7,117 nt of DNA from a bacterium (GCA_024408905.1 JAKSUP010000069.1:1-7117), one strand, 5' to 3'. Positions 1-6,089 are shown, numbered from the stretch's first letter. The notes: generated from the letters alone by a model not told the origin. Numbers and translations are program-made.

Positions 1-323
1 CATTAAAACCTGTTTGGTATTATAACAAAGTTCCTATGCCTGTAAACAATCCGGATCATTATTATGTATTCATAACAGATCCAATGCTTGCAACAGGAAA
101 TTCTTTGCGTGAAGCGATACGTTTGTATGTTGAAAAAGGTATACCACAAAAGAACATTTGTTGTGTATGTATGATTTCTGCTCCTGAGGGAATAGAAAGT
201 GTATTTGGGGAATTTCCTGACATAAAGCTACTCGTTACAGCTGTTGATTCACATTTGAATGAACATGGCTATATTGTTCCGGGCATGGGTGATGCAGGGG
301 ACAGAATTTATAACACACTATAA
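1..323 (+). CDS. upp: Uracil phosphoribosyltransferase, C-terminal half (cut by left edge)
   Basis: Upp makes UMP from uracil and PRPP in the cytoplasm for pyrimidine salvage. About 106 residues are visible, read in frame from base 3; the family is about 208 long, so the N-terminal half lies outside the window. The ATG at 36 is internal, because family-like sequence (LKPVWYYNKVP) precedes it in frame. Visible marks are the PRPP-binding loop DPMLATGNS, the AAPEGI-like segment SAPEGIESV, and the C-terminal uracil-binding segment GYIVPGMGDAGDR. The PRPP loop usually reads DPMLATGGS, so Asn replaces a Gly here. The gene ends in TAA and converges on ricT 47 bases away. Identity is firm from the motifs; promoter and operon partners lie off the left edge. 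Confidence 0.93.
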   Translation, partial: LKPVWYYNKVPMPVNNPDHYYVFITDPMLATGNSLREAIRLYVEKGIPQKNICCVCMISAPEGIESVFGEFPDIKLLVTAVDSHLNEHGYIVPGMGDAGDRIYNTL

Positions 324-337
324 TGTGCTGAACAGTT

Positions 338-361
338 GGTAAACATGGCTATATATTTACC
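338..361. terminator. Possible hairpin between convergent upp and ricT
   Basis: GGTAAA at 338-343 pairs with TTTACC at 356-361. After one mismatch the stem continues with A-T, T-A and a G-T wobble around a four-base loop. It lies in the 47-base gap between the two convergent stop codons, where a shared terminator would be expected. No clear T-run follows on either strand (CCCTTTATCC on the plus strand), so it may be a weak terminator or chance. Confidence 0.3.
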
Positions 362-370
362 CCTTTATCC

Positions 371-1327
371 CTAGACGTTTCCTGTGGTGCTATTTCTATC
401 ATCTTCCAGTTGTTTAAGCTGTTTAGCATCGACTTTTTCGTCCGTATCGTAATTGGTTAGGCGTCTGTCATCAATTTCGACATTGATATTCGCATCGACC
501 ATTTCGATTTCTGTTTTTTCAAATTCTTTAATTTTGCCATCTTCAAACTTTACGGCAACTGTATTATTCAGGAATTGAATATAACATACTTTTCCGAGTC
601 CTGACGGAGTCATAACAGTAGAACCAACAGGTGGCATACCTTTTGCTGCTTCGACATAATTAGAATACTCATAAGTTAAGCAACATAATAATCTTCCACA
701 AGTTCCTGAAATTTTTGAAGGAGCAATCGGCATTCCTTGGTCTTTCGCCAATTTTACATTGATTGAATCAAATTTTCTTAAATGTGAAGCACAACAAAAA
801 GCTTTACCACACATTCCACAACCATCCATTATAGAAGATTCATCACGTATGCCGATATGACGTAAATCTATTCTCATACGTTTGAATACTTGCGTTAAAT
901 CTTTTAACAACTCTCTAAAATCAACTCTTTCCGGAGCCGTATAGTAAAATGAAATTTTTCTTTTGTCAAACGTCAATTTGCATTGAACCAAATTCATAAC
1001 TAAATTATGTTTTTTGACGAGTTCTTTACACTTAAAAAATGAAGTAACTTCTTCTTTTTTTATATCCTCATAAATCATCATGTCTTCTTGAGTCATAACT
1101 CTGATAAATTCAAAAGGCTCAGGGGTTTTTTCAGAATTTTGAAAGAGTTTTGCAATTTCAGGTGATACAAGAAATGCTTTTAAGACTTCTTCCCCTTTTT
1201 CAGTTCTGGCAAGAATAAGCTTCCCATCAATATTTTCGCATTCACATTCATTCCCGTCTTTGTCATAACCGATATTTTTTAACGGTACAATTGTATTTTT
1301 CAGGTATCTAACTGCGTATTTAAACAT
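371..1327 (-). CDS. ricT: RicT/YaaT-like PSP1-domain protein with Fe-S cysteines
   Basis: This 318-residue cytoplasmic protein matches the PSP1 family of B. subtilis RicT (YaaT). There it works with RicA and RicF in a complex that carries [4Fe-4S] clusters, assists RNase Y in mRNA maturation, and affects competence, biofilm and sporulation. The PSP1 core spans about residues 70-185. Two cysteine blocks are present, DGCGMCGKAFCC (Cys170, 173, 178, 179) and SGTCGRLLCC (Cys210, 215, 216), followed by a small beta-rich segment near 231-277 and a charged tail. The ATG overlaps the end of gpsA by 8 bases, with an AAGGA site at 1336-1340 inside gpsA, so the two are probably translationally coupled. 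RicA and RicF are not in the window, so the Y-complex role is inferred from the family. Confidence 0.92.
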   Translation of the reverse strand: MFKYAVRYLKNTIVPLKNIGYDKDGNECECENIDGKLILARTEKGEEVLKAFLVSPEIAKLFQNSEKTPEPFEFIRVMTQEDMMIYEDIKKEEVTSFFKCKELVKKHNLVMNLVQCKLTFDKRKISFYYTAPERVDFRELLKDLTQVFKRMRIDLRHIGIRDESSIMDGCGMCGKAFCCASHLRKFDSINVKLAKDQGMPIAPSKISGTCGRLLCCLTYEYSNYVEAAKGMPPVGSTVMTPSGLGKVCYIQFLNNTVAVKFEDGKIKEFEKTEIEMVDANINVEIDDRRLTNYDTDEKVDAKQLKQLEDDRNSTTGNV

Positions 1328-2321
1328 ATTTTTCTTCCTTTTTAAGTTTTCTGTTCATAAGCTTTGACAGAACTTCTTGAGGAGTAATGTCAGTATACAC
1401 AGCTTCATAGATTGCACTGGATACAGGAACTTCTATATCGAGTTTTTTAGCAAGATCGCAAACTGCTTTTGATGTCTTAACACCTTCGGCTACAGAGCCA
1501 AGTTCTTTTAAAATATCGTCAATCTTTTTACCTTTTCCGAGCATTGAACCAACCGTATAGTTTCTTGACATAGGACTGGAGCAAGTCGCAATTAAATCCC
1601 CCATGCCGGATAAACCATATAGCGTTGATGGATTTGCACCTAATTGAATACTTAGACGAACAATTTCTGCCATACCTCTTGTTAGAAGCGAGCCTGCACA
1701 ATTATCACCCAAATTCATTTCATGAGCGAACCCTGATGCTATTGCAATAACATTCTTAAGGCTGCCACCGAGTTCGACACCTATAACGTCATTATTCGCA
1801 TATAGTCTAAAACGGCTTGGCACATTCAATAATTTTTGAACATATTCTGCTGTATCCATATCTTCACAAGCTACGCAGGCTGCAGTTGGCTTGCCTTGCA
1901 AAACTTCTTTTGCAAGTGTCGGACCTGATAGGATAACAACTTTTTGCTTAGGTAAAACATCCTTGATTACTTCAGACATTCTCATAAGGGAGTTTAGTTC
2001 AAGCCCTTTTGATGCATTTACCAACGGAGTTGAAGGATTAATGCCTGCTGATTTTAATTGCTCGCAAACACTTCTCATTCCACTGGTTGCAATAACGGTT
2101 AAGATTATATCTGCACCTGAGATAGCGCTCTTTAGGTCTGAAGTAATACTAACTCTTTTGTCAAGTTGTACTTCCAACGGTTTTGAGCAGTGTTTATTTG
2201 TAATTAAATCATCATTTAAGTCTGATTCTCTACCCCAAACGGTTATATCATCAAAATTATCATTCAATAGCCATGCTAATGTTAAACCCCAACATCCCGG
2301 ACCAAGTACTGTAAGCTTCAT
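1320..2321 (-). CDS. gpsA: Glycerol-3-phosphate dehydrogenase [NAD(P)+]
   Basis: GpsA reduces dihydroxyacetone phosphate to sn-glycerol 3-phosphate, the backbone for phospholipids, in the cytoplasm. At 333 residues it has normal length. The N-terminal Rossmann motif is GPGCWGLTLA (residues 7-16), followed by NASKGLE (Lys105), LSGPTLAKEV (131-140), and the catalytic block ELGGSLKNVIAIA with Lys189. GDNCAGSLLTRGMAE, GLSGMGDLIATCSSPMSRN and an EGVKT segment complete the family pattern. The dinucleotide loop is more often G-A-G-S-W-G, so Pro and Cys here are mild variants. AAGGAG lies at 2331-2336, 9 bases before the ATG. A promoter sits just upstream and ricT overlaps the 3' end, so gpsA leads a two-gene transcript. 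Confidence 0.97.
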   Translation of the reverse strand: MKLTVLGPGCWGLTLAWLLNDNFDDITVWGRESDLNDDLITNKHCSKPLEVQLDKRVSITSDLKSAISGADIILTVIATSGMRSVCEQLKSAGINPSTPLVNASKGLELNSLMRMSEVIKDVLPKQKVVILSGPTLAKEVLQGKPTAACVACEDMDTAEYVQKLLNVPSRFRLYANNDVIGVELGGSLKNVIAIASGFAHEMNLGDNCAGSLLTRGMAEIVRLSIQLGANPSTLYGLSGMGDLIATCSSPMSRNYTVGSMLGKGKKIDDILKELGSVAEGVKTSKAVCDLAKKLDIEVPVSSAIYEAVYTDITPQEVLSKLMNRKLKKEEKYV

Positions 2322-2346
2322 ATATTACTACTCCTTATCTTACTAA

Positions 2347-2375
2347 ATTATACTATAAAACTGTCTGTCTTACCA
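2347..2375 (-). promoter_or_regulatory. Promoter of gpsA-ricT
   Basis: On the minus strand a perfect -10 TATAAT lies at 2347-2352. A weak -35 TGGTAA (3 of 6 matches to TTGACA) lies at 2370-2375, with a 17-base spacer. This predicts a start of transcription near 2340 and a leader of about 20 bases, too short for a riboswitch. Sigma-70-type recognition is inferred from consensus. Confidence 0.6.
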
Positions 2376-2462
2376 TTATGGCGTTTTATTGTAAATTTTT
2401 GTAAAAATGACCGATTTGAGTATCAAATATTAGTAAAAATAGAACTTTATAAATATAGAATC

Positions 2463-2467
2463 GAGGA
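2463..2467 (+). promoter_or_regulatory. Ribosome binding site deciding a TTG start
   Basis: GAGGA ends 7 bases before the TTG at 2475. No ATG, GTG or TTG occurs in frame in the 100 bases upstream, so this site fixes TTG as the probable start of the amidase gene. Confidence 0.6.
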
Positions 2468-2474
2468 ATATATT

Positions 2475-3395
2475 TTGTTTGGGATATCTTTTAATGCTCA
2501 AAGCGAAAAGACCGAAAAGTATACACAATCTGCGCAACATATTGTGTTACCCAATAATGCGTCTGCCCAAATAAATATTAAAATATTTGACTTTCAACCA
2601 CCAATTATAGATTTTAGCAGAATTGATAAGCATATTTTTACAAAGGTCGTAGAGGATGAAAAAATTTTAAAAGCTGTTGGCGATAGAGAATACTTGAAAA
2701 CATACAGAGAAGACCAAGACGGAAATATAAGGGCAAATAGAGTTGACTTTGAACCAATTGTTGGAAGACTTGTTGATGTAAAAAGCCTTCCTTTATACGG
2801 AAAAACTATTATAGTAAATGCCGGTCACGGTTATTACAAAGAAGAAAATGGCGAAATTGCCGTAGACACAGGGACTAAAACAAACGGAAAAGCTCCCGAA
2901 TGGATTGTAAACTATGATAATTCAATGCTGCTAATTAATCGTTTACGAGAATTGGGAGCGAAAGTTATATATATTCAAGGTGCAATGCGAGAACAACATA
3001 ATACGGTTAAAATAGAATTGGAAGAAATGAAGGAATTTGGCAAAATCAATCCTGACATGTTTATTTCTCTGCATATCAATAGTTTATCAGACAATACTAC
3101 TCACCATGGATCAGAAGTATTTACAACTGCTATAAGTAATGATTCAAGTAAAACATTTAGAGAAAATATAAAATCTAATTTGCAAAAAAATGGCTACAAG
3201 GTTGCATCCAAATCCCGAGATTTGGGCGCACTAAATTCCAGTATAGAAAATTTTGATATTCCAAGCGTGCTGTTTGAGTATGATTTTATTTCATCTCCGG
3301 TGGGACGAGAAAAGGTATACAATCCTGATGAACGTGAAAAGTACGCTGACGTACTAACAAAATCAATACTTAGTTATTTTGGTGTTGAAGAGTAG
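2475..3395 (+). CDS. N-acetylmuramoyl-L-alanine amidase, Amidase_3 family, no visible signal peptide
   Basis: Amidase_3 enzymes are zinc hydrolases that cut the bond between MurNAc and L-Ala in peptidoglycan. The 306 residues hold an uncharacterised N-terminal part (1-108) and a catalytic domain from about 111 to the end. All four expected active-site positions can be placed: His118 in VNAGHGYY, Glu142 in APEWIVNYD, His200 in ISLHINS as zinc ligands, and Glu268 in VLFEYDFIS as catalytic acid. The GHG-to-Glu spacing (24) is longer than in typical members. The N-terminus (MFGISFNAQSEK) lacks a charged start followed by a long hydrophobic run, so no Sec signal or lipobox is seen. The start is TTG with GAGGA 7 bases upstream. 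It converges on murQ, another peptidoglycan turnover gene. Family is fairly sure; location and substrate are open. Confidence 0.8.
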   Translation: MFGISFNAQSEKTEKYTQSAQHIVLPNNASAQINIKIFDFQPPIIDFSRIDKHIFTKVVEDEKILKAVGDREYLKTYREDQDGNIRANRVDFEPIVGRLVDVKSLPLYGKTIIVNAGHGYYKEENGEIAVDTGTKTNGKAPEWIVNYDNSMLLINRLRELGAKVIYIQGAMREQHNTVKIELEEMKEFGKINPDMFISLHINSLSDNTTHHGSEVFTTAISNDSSKTFRENIKSNLQKNGYKVASKSRDLGALNSSIENFDIPSVLFEYDFISSPVGREKVYNPDEREKYADVLTKSILSYFGVEE

Positions 3396-3418
3396 TTATG
3401 TGAAAATAAATTGTGATC

Positions 3419-4312
3419 TTATTTAAGGGCATAACTAACTAATGCACGCCTTAATACTCCACAATTTTTACGCAAAAGTTCCTTTGCTTCATCTTTTTTA
3501 AGTCCGCATTTAATCATTAGGATAGCGACTTTTACAGACCAATCGCACTCTAATAACGTCTTTAAGGAATCAGTATTACTAACTCCCGCGATTTCTGAAA
3601 CAATACGAATAGCTCTATCTTTTAGCTTTTCATTTGTTGGCTTAAGGTCTATCATAAAGTTTTCGTATGTTTTACCAATTTTTATCATAGCCCCTGTCGT
3701 TAGCATATTTAGTACCATTTTTTGAGCAGTACCGGCTTTCATTCTGCTTGAACCTGCGATTACTTCAGGACCAACTTCAACACAAATACCCAGTCCAACT
3801 TCTTCTAAAATTAAGGCCTTGTGGTTACAAGTAAGTGCGATTGTCTTACAACCGGATTTTTCTGCTTGAGAAAGTACCCCTAATAAGTATTTAGGATTTC
3901 CACTTGCAGAAATTACCACACAAACATCATCTTTAGTAAGGCATTTTGCATCAGCTTCTCCTTGCTCAAAATCATCCTCAACGCCTTCTGCGGCATATCT
4001 TATAGCTGTGTCGCCGCCTGCTATAATTCCTTGCACCATACTTGAATCAACGCCAAATGTCGGTGGACATTCTGAGGCATCCAAAATCCCAAGTCTACCT
4101 GAGGTGCCAGCTCCAAAATAATATAATTTGCCTCCGACAAGGAACTGTTTTGCTATAGTGTCAATTGCTCTTGCAATGTTTGTACTCTCGTCTTCCACAG
4201 CGCGAGCAACAATTTGGTCCTCTTCGTTTATTTTTCTAACGATATCTATTGTCGAAAGTAAGTCAATATCCTTAGTATTTTCGTTACGATACTCTGTAAT
4301 AATTTCACTCAT
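3419..4312 (-). CDS. murQ: N-acetylmuramic acid 6-phosphate etherase
   Basis: MurQ cleaves the D-lactyl ether of MurNAc 6-phosphate to give GlcNAc 6-phosphate and lactate, a cytoplasmic step in recycling cell-wall sugars. The 297 residues match the family's usual length of about 300. They carry a SIS sugar-phosphate fold with FGAGTSGRLGILDASECPPTFG (66-87, split as FGAGTSGRLG and ILDASECPPTFG), IIAGG, EGVEDD, VVISASGNPKY, VGPEVIAGSSRMKAGTAQK and DLKPTNEKL. Glu81 and Glu112 correspond to the two catalytic glutamates known from E. coli MurQ. The frame is open back to an ATG at 4342, but the ATG at 4312 is preferred: it has AAAGGAG 8 bases upstream, and family homology starts there. It lies 54 bases downstream of ribH on the same strand. 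No murP, murR or nagZ is in the window. Confidence 0.96.
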   Translation of the reverse strand: MSEIITEYRNENTKDIDLLSTIDIVRKINEEDQIVARAVEDESTNIARAIDTIAKQFLVGGKLYYFGAGTSGRLGILDASECPPTFGVDSSMVQGIIAGGDTAIRYAAEGVEDDFEQGEADAKCLTKDDVCVVISASGNPKYLLGVLSQAEKSGCKTIALTCNHKALILEEVGLGICVEVGPEVIAGSSRMKAGTAQKMVLNMLTTGAMIKIGKTYENFMIDLKPTNEKLKDRAIRIVSEIAGVSNTDSLKTLLECDWSVKVAILMIKCGLKKDEAKELLRKNCGVLRRALVSYALK

Positions 4313-4320
4313 TTCACACA

Positions 4321-4327
4321 CTCCTTT
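4321..4327 (-). promoter_or_regulatory. Ribosome binding site deciding the murQ start
   Basis: AAAGGAG on the minus strand lies 8 bases before the ATG at 4312. It falls inside the longer open frame beginning at 4342, which argues for the shorter protein beginning MSEIITEYRN. Confidence 0.8.
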
Positions 4328-4346
4328 CGTACGAATAGACAAACTA

Positions 4347-4379
4347 TATTGGCTAATGTCTAACTATTAACCAATAGTT
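4347..4379 (-). other. Overlapping inverted repeats at the ribH stop / murQ leader
   Basis: Two mutually exclusive stems overlap the ribH stop codon. One pairs 4347-4357 with 4366-4376 (TATTGGcTAAT with ATTAaCCAATA, one mismatch, 8-base loop). The other pairs 4362-4368 with 4373-4379 (AACTATT with AATAGTT, 4-base loop). No T-run follows in the direction of transcription, so this is not a standard terminator. It could slow or partly stop readthrough from ribH into murQ, or protect the ribH 3' end. Confidence 0.3.
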
Positions 4380-4831
4380 TTTAACAAATTAGCCATTTCA
4401 ATTGCTGATTTGGCAGCATCAGCACCCTTATTTCCGGCTTTTGTCCCTGCTCTTTCAATAGCTTGTTCAAGATTATCTGTTGTAAGAACTCCAAATAATG
4501 TCGGAACCCCTGTTTCTAATGAAACAGATGCGACACCTTTTGAAACTTCTGCGCAAACATAATCATAATGGTCTGTAGAACCTTTGATAACTGCGCCTAA
4601 TGTTATTATCGCAGAATATTTTCCTGTCTTAGCACACTTTTTAGCCACAAGAGGAATTTCAAATGCTCCGGGACACCATACAACATCAATATTTGAGTCT
4701 TCAACCCCGTGTCTTTTTAATTCGTCTATAGCGCCTGATAATAATTTGCCCCCGATAAATTCGTTAAATCTTGATACCACAATACAGAATTTTTCATTTG
4801 TGACAGTTAATAAACCTTCGTATGTTTTCAC
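4367..4831 (-). CDS. ribH: 6,7-dimethyl-8-ribityllumazine synthase
   Basis: RibH condenses 5-amino-6-ribitylamino-uracil with 3,4-dihydroxy-2-butanone 4-phosphate, the penultimate riboflavin step, usually as a 60-subunit capsid or a pentamer in the cytoplasm. The 154 residues are full length. Motifs are [13 protein letters not shown] (18-30), [13 protein letters not shown] (53-65), [14 protein letters not shown] (79-92) with catalytic His88, [17 protein letters not shown] (113-129) with the phosphate-binding Arg127, and [16 protein letters not shown] near the C-terminus. The start is GTG at 4831 with AAGGAG 8 bases upstream; an ATG nearer the ribosome site is out of frame. No ribD, ribE or ribBA is nearby and the short leader has no room for a complete FMN riboswitch, so ribH seems to be regulated separately from a rib operon. 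Confidence 0.97.
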   Translation of the reverse strand: MKTYEGLLTVTNEKFCIVVSRFNEFIGGKLLSGAIDELKRHGVEDSNIDVVWCPGAFEIPLVAKKCAKTGKYSAIITLGAVIKGSTDHYDYVCAEVSKGVASVSLETGVPTLFGVLTTDNLEQAIERAGTKAGNKGADAAKSAIEMANLLKTIG

Positions 4832-4839
4832 CGATACAT

Positions 4840-4845
4840 CTCCTT
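4840..4845 (-). promoter_or_regulatory. Ribosome binding site for GTG start of ribH
   Basis: AAGGAG on the minus strand lies 8 bases before the GTG at 4829-4831. No in-frame ATG is near, so it supports GTG as the start. Confidence 0.75.
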
Positions 4846-4861
4846 AATAATCTATAGGTTC

Positions 4862-4890
4862 ATTATACAATAATAAAATTATTACGTCTT
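4862..4890 (-). promoter_or_regulatory. Promoter of ribH-murQ with a dyad in its spacer
   Basis: On the minus strand a perfect -10 TATAAT lies at 4862-4867, with a weak -35 AAGACG (3 of 6) at 4885-4890 and a 17-base spacer. The spacer holds a perfect 6-2-6 dyad, TAATAAaaTTATTA, at 4871-4884, a plausible but unproven operator. The expected leader is about 25 bases. Confidence 0.6.
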
Positions 4891-4897
4891 TAGATTT

Positions 4898-4922
4898 TAA
4901 GAGAATTTTACAAAACTTCTTA
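4898..4922. repeat. Imperfect inverted repeat between divergent promoters
   Basis: TAAGAG at 4898-4903 is complementary to TTCTTA at 4917-4922 with one G-T pair. Inside it, TTTT and AAAA flank an AC centre. The 25-base element sits midway between the ribH promoter and the punA promoter, where a shared regulator could bind. AT-rich sequence makes such dyads common, so support is weak. Confidence 0.25.
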
Positions 4923-4952
4923 TAGCAAGCGCCACTTTTTTATGCTTTTAAT

Positions 4953-4979
4953 TTGCTACTATAGAATTTTTATTATAAT
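4953..4979 (+). promoter_or_regulatory. Promoter of the punA-rqcP-dedA-yjbQ operon
   Basis: A perfect -10 TATAAT lies at 4974-4979. The best -35 is TTGCTA at 4953-4958 (4 of 6), but its spacer is only 15 bases. TATAGA at 4960-4965 is an alternative -10 with TTTTTA at 4937-4942. Transcription would start near 4986, giving a leader of about 28 bases. Confidence 0.5.
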
Positions 4980-5013
4980 ATTGTATTCAATAAGGGAATT
5001 TAAGGAGTTTATC

Positions 5014-5829
5014 ATGCTACAAAAAACTGTTGATTTTTTGTGTGAAGAAATAAGAGACAAACTTGGGGATTTTAAACCACAAATTGGGATTGTATTAGGT
5101 TCCGGATTAGGAGAACTCGCTGATGAATATTGCGATTTAGCAATCCCTTATTCTGAAATTCCGGGATTTGAAACTTCTACTGTGTCAGGTCATAAGAGTC
5201 GTTTAGTATTTGCACAAATTGACGGGAAAAATGTGGTTATGATGCAAGGCCGTTTTCATTATTATGAGGGACATTCCATACATAAAGTTGTTTATCCGAT
5301 AAAAGTTATGAAAAAACTCGGAGTAGAAACACTTATTCTTACAAATGCTGCCGGTGCTGTTAACCCTGCATTTAGTCCTTCAGATTTAATGTTAATTACT
5401 GATCACATAAATAACTTAGGAGTTAACCCTCTTATTGGGCCTAATGATGACGAGATGGGCGAAAGATTTCCTGATATGAGTGAAGTTTATACACCGGAAT
5501 TACAAGAACTGACGCTAAAAATAGCTGACAAATTAGGTATAGATATACAAGAAGGTGTTTATATGGCATCAACAGGACCTACTTACGAAACACCAGCAGA
5601 AACAAAGCTCGCCCGAATTTTAGGTGCTGATGCAGTAGGTATGTCAACTGTTCCTGAAGCAATAATTGCACGTTGGGCAGGCATGAATGTTATTGGTATA
5701 AGTTGTATTTGTAATTCTGCAGCAGGTATTAATGCGCGTACACTTTCTCATGAAGAAGTTATACATGCTGCAAATGTTGCTAAGGATAAATTTAAGTCGC
5801 TGATAAAAGGTATTATAAAAGCATTGTAG
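5014..5829 (+). CDS. punA: Purine nucleoside phosphorylase, trimeric (human-like) type
   Basis: PunA splits inosine or guanosine with phosphate into the base and ribose 1-phosphate, for purine salvage in the cytoplasm. The 271 residues show the phosphate loop GSGLGE (29-34), GRFHYYEGHS (79-88), NAAGAVNP (111-118), the base and ribose site GPTYETPAE with Glu192, VGMSTVPE (209-216) and CICNSAAGI with Asn234. Asn at the last position, where methylthioadenosine phosphorylases have Asp, points to 6-oxopurine substrates. The ATG at 5014 is chosen because AAGGAG lies 6 bases upstream and homology begins there; an in-frame ATG at 4942 would lie upstream of the predicted promoter. It leads the operon, with rqcP 6 bases downstream. 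Confidence 0.95.
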   Translation: MLQKTVDFLCEEIRDKLGDFKPQIGIVLGSGLGELADEYCDLAIPYSEIPGFETSTVSGHKSRLVFAQIDGKNVVMMQGRFHYYEGHSIHKVVYPIKVMKKLGVETLILTNAAGAVNPAFSPSDLMLITDHINNLGVNPLIGPNDDEMGERFPDMSEVYTPELQELTLKIADKLGIDIQEGVYMASTGPTYETPAETKLARILGADAVGMSTVPEAIIARWAGMNVIGISCICNSAAGINARTLSHEEVIHAANVAKDKFKSLIKGIIKAL

Positions 5830-5835
5830 GTAAAG

Positions 5836-6081
5836 ATGAGGCTGGATAAATTTTTAAAAGTTTCAAGGTTAATTAAACGCAGAACAGTTGCTAATACGGT
5901 TTCTGATATGGGCAGAGTTCTTGTAAACGGCAATCCGGCAAAACCTTCTAAACAGCTTTGTGTTGGTGATATTATAGAAATAGAGTATGCAACAAAAACA
6001 GAAAAGGTTGAAGTTCTCATAGTGCCTACTGGGAATGTAAGTATTAATGAAGCCTCAACACTTTATAAGTCAATAGAATAG
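5836..6081 (+). CDS. rqcP: RqcP-type S4 RNA-binding protein (YabO family)
   Basis: RqcP binds obstructed 50S subunits with RqcH and peptidyl-tRNA and helps add C-terminal alanine tails during ribosome-associated quality control. The 81 residues are nearly all one S4 domain. They open with MRLDKFLKVSRLIKRRT, which matches what I recall of B. subtilis YabO almost residue for residue, and continue with GRVLVNGNPAKPSKQL and VGDIIEIEYA. Arg2 and Arg16, basic positions conserved in the family, are present. The related Hsp15 heat-shock protein is longer and has a basic C-terminal extension, absent here. The ATG lies 6 bases after the punA stop, and only a poor AGG overlapping that stop precedes it, so translation probably depends on punA. 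RqcH is not in the window. Confidence 0.87.
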   Translation: MRLDKFLKVSRLIKRRTVANTVSDMGRVLVNGNPAKPSKQLCVGDIIEIEYATKTEKVEVLIVPTGNVSINEASTLYKSIE

Positions 6082-6089
6082 AGGGATTT

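Larger units (their letters stand above)
2322..2474. promoter_or_regulatory. Divergent intergenic region gpsA / amidase
   Basis: These 153 bases separate two divergent genes and hold the gpsA promoter. For the amidase only weak candidates are seen: TTGAGT at 2416-2421 with TAGAAC at 2440-2445 (18-base spacer), or TATAAA at 2448-2453 as a -10 with no matching -35. A perfect 6-2-6 dyad, ATTTTTgtAAAAAT, lies at 2395-2408. No RNA gene or other coding start is evident. Confidence 0.4.

Noticed and set aside
262..354. Exact 13-base direct repeat AACATGGCTATAT at 262-274 and 342-354
   Set aside because: Flanks differ completely, and a 13-base match within a 7-kb AT-rich window is expected by chance fairly often.
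1891..2346. Open frame of 151 codons on the plus strand across gpsA
   Set aside because: Antisense shadow of gpsA; no family-like sequence and no convincing ribosome site.
3404..3424. Hairpin AAATAA / TTATTT between the amidase and murQ as a bidirectional terminator
   Set aside because: Six A-T pairs with a nine-base loop, no G-C pair and overlap with the murQ stop make it too weak.
4313..4342. Longer murQ product starting at the ATG at 4342
   Set aside because: The strong AAAGGAG lies downstream of that ATG and family homology starts at the ATG at 4312.
4128..4370. Open frame of 80 codons on the plus strand across the start of murQ
   Set aside because: Antisense shadow of a well supported gene; composition simply mirrors murQ.
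4584..4847. Open frame of 87 codons on the plus strand across ribH
   Set aside because: Antisense to conserved RibH motifs, with no independent support.
4832..5013. Possible FMN riboswitch before ribH
   Set aside because: The predicted leader is only about 25 bases and none of the conserved RFN-element helices is visible.
5748..6020. Open frame of 90 codons on the minus strand across punA and rqcP
   Set aside because: Runs against two strongly supported genes in the middle of an operon.
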